Assembly (NCBI GenBank): GCA_021790615.1
Contig: JAJYGW010000138.1
Coordinates: forward strand, 1-6,719
Length of the DNA stretch: 6,719 bases
Source of the DNA: Actinomycetes bacterium
Lineage (GTDB): Bacteria; Actinomycetota; Acidimicrobiia; Acidimicrobiales; JAKAOS01
Direction of reading: 5' to 3'
The notes below the pieces were generated by a model. That model was given only the letters and a program-made list of their open reading frames with translations. It was not told the DNA's origin and ran no database searches. The first letter of the stretch is position 1; each line of letters starts with the position of its first letter. Positions 5,234 through 6,719 of the stretch are shown here, piece by piece. The translations under genes and the position numbers were made by a program.

Positions 5234-6719
5234 CTACGGCGTCTCGCACGTCACGGAATGGTCGATGCCCTCCCATTCGGAGTCCTCGTAGCGGCGGGTG
5301 AAGTTGACGACGGCTCCGGGCGGCAGCTGGGTGGCATGCAGCCGGACTCCGTGCATGCCCAGGCCGAGAGGCTGTGAGGCGTGCTCTTCGACCCGCTGCC
5401 AGCCGTCCCAGCCGAAATGGAGCGTGAAGGGTCGCCGCTCCTCGATGACGAGCGATCGGCCCTTCGGGAGGGTGTCGAAGGGGACGTCGGACCGCCAGAA
5501 CCATGTGGGAGCTTCGGGGCGCTTGCCGGCGTAGCGCTGCCAGACGCAGTCGAGCAGCTCCACCGGCCGGCGGCGCTCGCGTGCGACGAGGAGCTTCAAG
5601 AACTCTGCGTGGGCCCACACGAGGGGCATCGCGCTCCCGGTCGGCTTGCCGGGGACGAGCCTCGTGGCCGGGATCGCCGGCGCGTCCCACACCTGCTCGG
5701 GGAGGAGATCGCCAGGACCGGTCATGCAGGCCATCGCCTCGAGGTACGGGCGGGGGTCCTCGCCGGAGAGCAGCGCAAGGTGACCCCGCTCGCCCACGAG
5801 CAGGGGCCAGCCGCGACCGATCCCGGTGCCGTCGTACGCGGTGCCGTCGGCGTGCTCGCCGTAGCCGTCGTCGTTGTAACGGTGGTACACGGGGCCGCAG
5901 GGCGTCTCGACCCGGAGCAGCGCGTCGGCGACCGCGAGGGTGTCGAGGATCCGGGCGTCGCCGGCCGAGCGGAGGCCGAGGCGAGCCAGATAGGCGAACT
6001 CCATACCGACGAGAGCGGCCGCCGGCAGGACGACGCCAGGCGTGTTGCGCACCTCGACGCGGCCCCGGAGACCACCGGCGGAGATCTGCGGGCCGATCCG
6101 CACGTAGTAGCCGTCGACGCCGAGCCGGTGGCACAGTTCCGTCGCCTGGACGTAGGTCCACTCCTCGATCCGCTCGTTCCAGCAGTCGGCGAGGCTCCGT
6201 GCGTACGCTCCGTCCCGGGCGCCGAGCCAGTGCTGGGCGGCCACCAGTGCCGAGACCTCGACTGCGAGGGTGAACGGGCTCGAGCCCGGGTTCTCCTCCC
6301 AGCGGTCCTGCGGGCTGACCGGCCCCTCCGACGCGACGAAGGCGGCAGCCCTTCCGACCATGCGGCCCGTTGCCGCCGCGTCGGGGACCCCGAGCTCGCG
6401 GAGCTTCTCGGCCAAGAGGACCGGGAAGGCCGCCTCGTCGAGCTGGGTCCCGCTCCAGTAGGGCCTGCCGTCGGGGAAGAAGTTCTGGTGCCAGCCGCCG
6501 TCCGGCCGTTGGGTCGCGGCCAGGTAGGTGAGCACCCGGCTCGCGTCCTGCACCTCGCCCGCGGCGAGGAGGCCGAAGGCGGCCTCGACCGCGTCGCGCG
6601 TCCAGACGAGGTGGTAGCCGCCTGGGTCGTCGCGGGTGGCGCCCCAGGGGATGGAGAGGCTCGCCACGATGGCGCCGGGGAACGTGCGGTCCTCGTGGAC
6701 GCGCAGGACCGCCGCCGAG
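5234..6719 (-). CDS. GH15 glucoamylase/glucodextranase-type glycoside hydrolase, C-terminal part (5' end outside window)
   Basis: The frame runs to the right edge without a start that fits the family. The 494 full codons visible before the stop cover the (alpha/alpha)6-barrel and a C-terminal domain of an inverting hydrolase that releases glucose from non-reducing ends of alpha-glucans. The typical entry SIPWGATRDDPGGYHLVWTRD (about 6678-6605) is followed by GGWHQNFFPDGRPYWSGTQLDEAAFP, the catalytic-acid region RWEENPGSS with two adjacent Glu (6298-6293) and the catalytic-base region LLPEQVWD with Glu at 5698-5696. The two sites are about 200 residues apart, as in Arthrobacter glucodextranase. 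After the barrel, PFTLHFGWDGWQ and a beta-rich tail resemble the glucodextranase extra domain. Full-length relatives are about 650-800 residues with an N-terminal beta-sandwich; that part, any signal peptide and the promoter are off the window. A GTG at 6667 is an internal codon, not the start. Choice between glucoamylase and glucodextranase is open. Confidence 0.9.
   Translation of the reverse strand, partial: SAAVLRVHEDRTFPGAIVASLSIPWGATRDDPGGYHLVWTRDAVEAAFGLLAAGEVQDASRVLTYLAATQRPDGGWHQNFFPDGRPYWSGTQLDEAAFPVLLAEKLRELGVPDAAATGRMVGRAAAFVASEGPVSPQDRWEENPGSSPFTLAVEVSALVAAQHWLGARDGAYARSLADCWNERIEEWTYVQATELCHRLGVDGYYVRIGPQISAGGLRGRVEVRNTPGVVLPAAALVGMEFAYLARLGLRSAGDARILDTLAVADALLRVETPCGPVYHRYNDDGYGEHADGTAYDGTGIGRGWPLLVGERGHLALLSGEDPRPYLEAMACMTGPGDLLPEQVWDAPAIPATRLVPGKPTGSAMPLVWAHAEFLKLLVARERRRPVELLDCVWQRYAGKRPEAPTWFWRSDVPFDTLPKGRSLVIEERRPFTLHFGWDGWQRVEEHASQPLGLGMHGVRLHATQLPPGAVVNFTRRYEDSEWEGIDHSVTCETP

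Noticed and set aside
4800..6161. 453-residue minus-strand open frame overlapping the GH15 gene and the end of the MFS gene
   Set aside because: It is an out-of-frame shadow of the GH15 gene: Arg/Ala/Pro-rich, no motifs, whereas the GH15 frame carries both catalytic regions.
1..6719. Mobile element, CRISPR array, toxin-antitoxin, phage-defence or biosynthetic cluster
   Set aside because: No transposase or integrase motif, no regularly spaced repeats, no terminal inverted repeats and no defence-family domains were seen. The genes are ordinary metabolic and membrane functions with uniform base composition.

Overview
This 6.7 kb window comes from a high-GC genome. By eye GC is about 70%, with strong G/C preference at third codon positions, GTG starts at several genes and GTGA/TGATG-type overlaps. 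Together with the close likeness of the phosphatase gene to mycobacterial CysQ, this points to an actinobacterium. The exact lineage cannot be fixed from the sequence alone. No RNA gene, CRISPR array, insertion sequence, integrase or phage-like gene was seen.

Layout, left to right. (1) Positions 2-1716, plus strand: the C-terminal part of a DMSO-reductase-superfamily molybdopterin oxidoreductase, entering from the left edge, followed with a GTGA overlap by a TorD-type chaperone. This is the 3' end of a molybdoenzyme operon. (2) 1786-2562, minus strand: a CysQ-type 3'-phosphoadenosine-5'-phosphate phosphatase, convergent with the chaperone. (3) About 2563-2677: a divergent intergenic promoter region. 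(4) 2678-3433 plus: a membrane PAP2-family phosphatase of undecaprenyl-diphosphatase-like type. (5) 3454-3831 plus: a small protein I do not recognise. (6) 3931-5193 plus: a 12-helix MFS transporter. (7) 5234-6719 minus: the C-terminal two thirds of a GH15 glucoamylase/glucodextranase-type hydrolase, leaving at the right edge, convergent with the transporter.

The genes do not form one pathway. Only two groupings are supported by the sequence: the molybdoenzyme with its chaperone, which are translationally coupled, and the PAP2 gene with the small unknown gene, which lie 20 bases apart. CysQ (sulfur assimilation and PAP recycling), the transporter and the glucoamylase look like independent chromosomal genes.

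I do not see a new multi-gene system here. The points worth a second look are modest: a 24-base tandem repeat that makes the C-terminus of the molybdoenzyme and runs into the chaperone start, an extra C-terminal domain on the chaperone, a possible leaderless nine-codon upstream ORF that ends on the PAP2 start codon, a replaced motif-1 lysine in the PAP2 protein, and the unidentified 125-residue protein.
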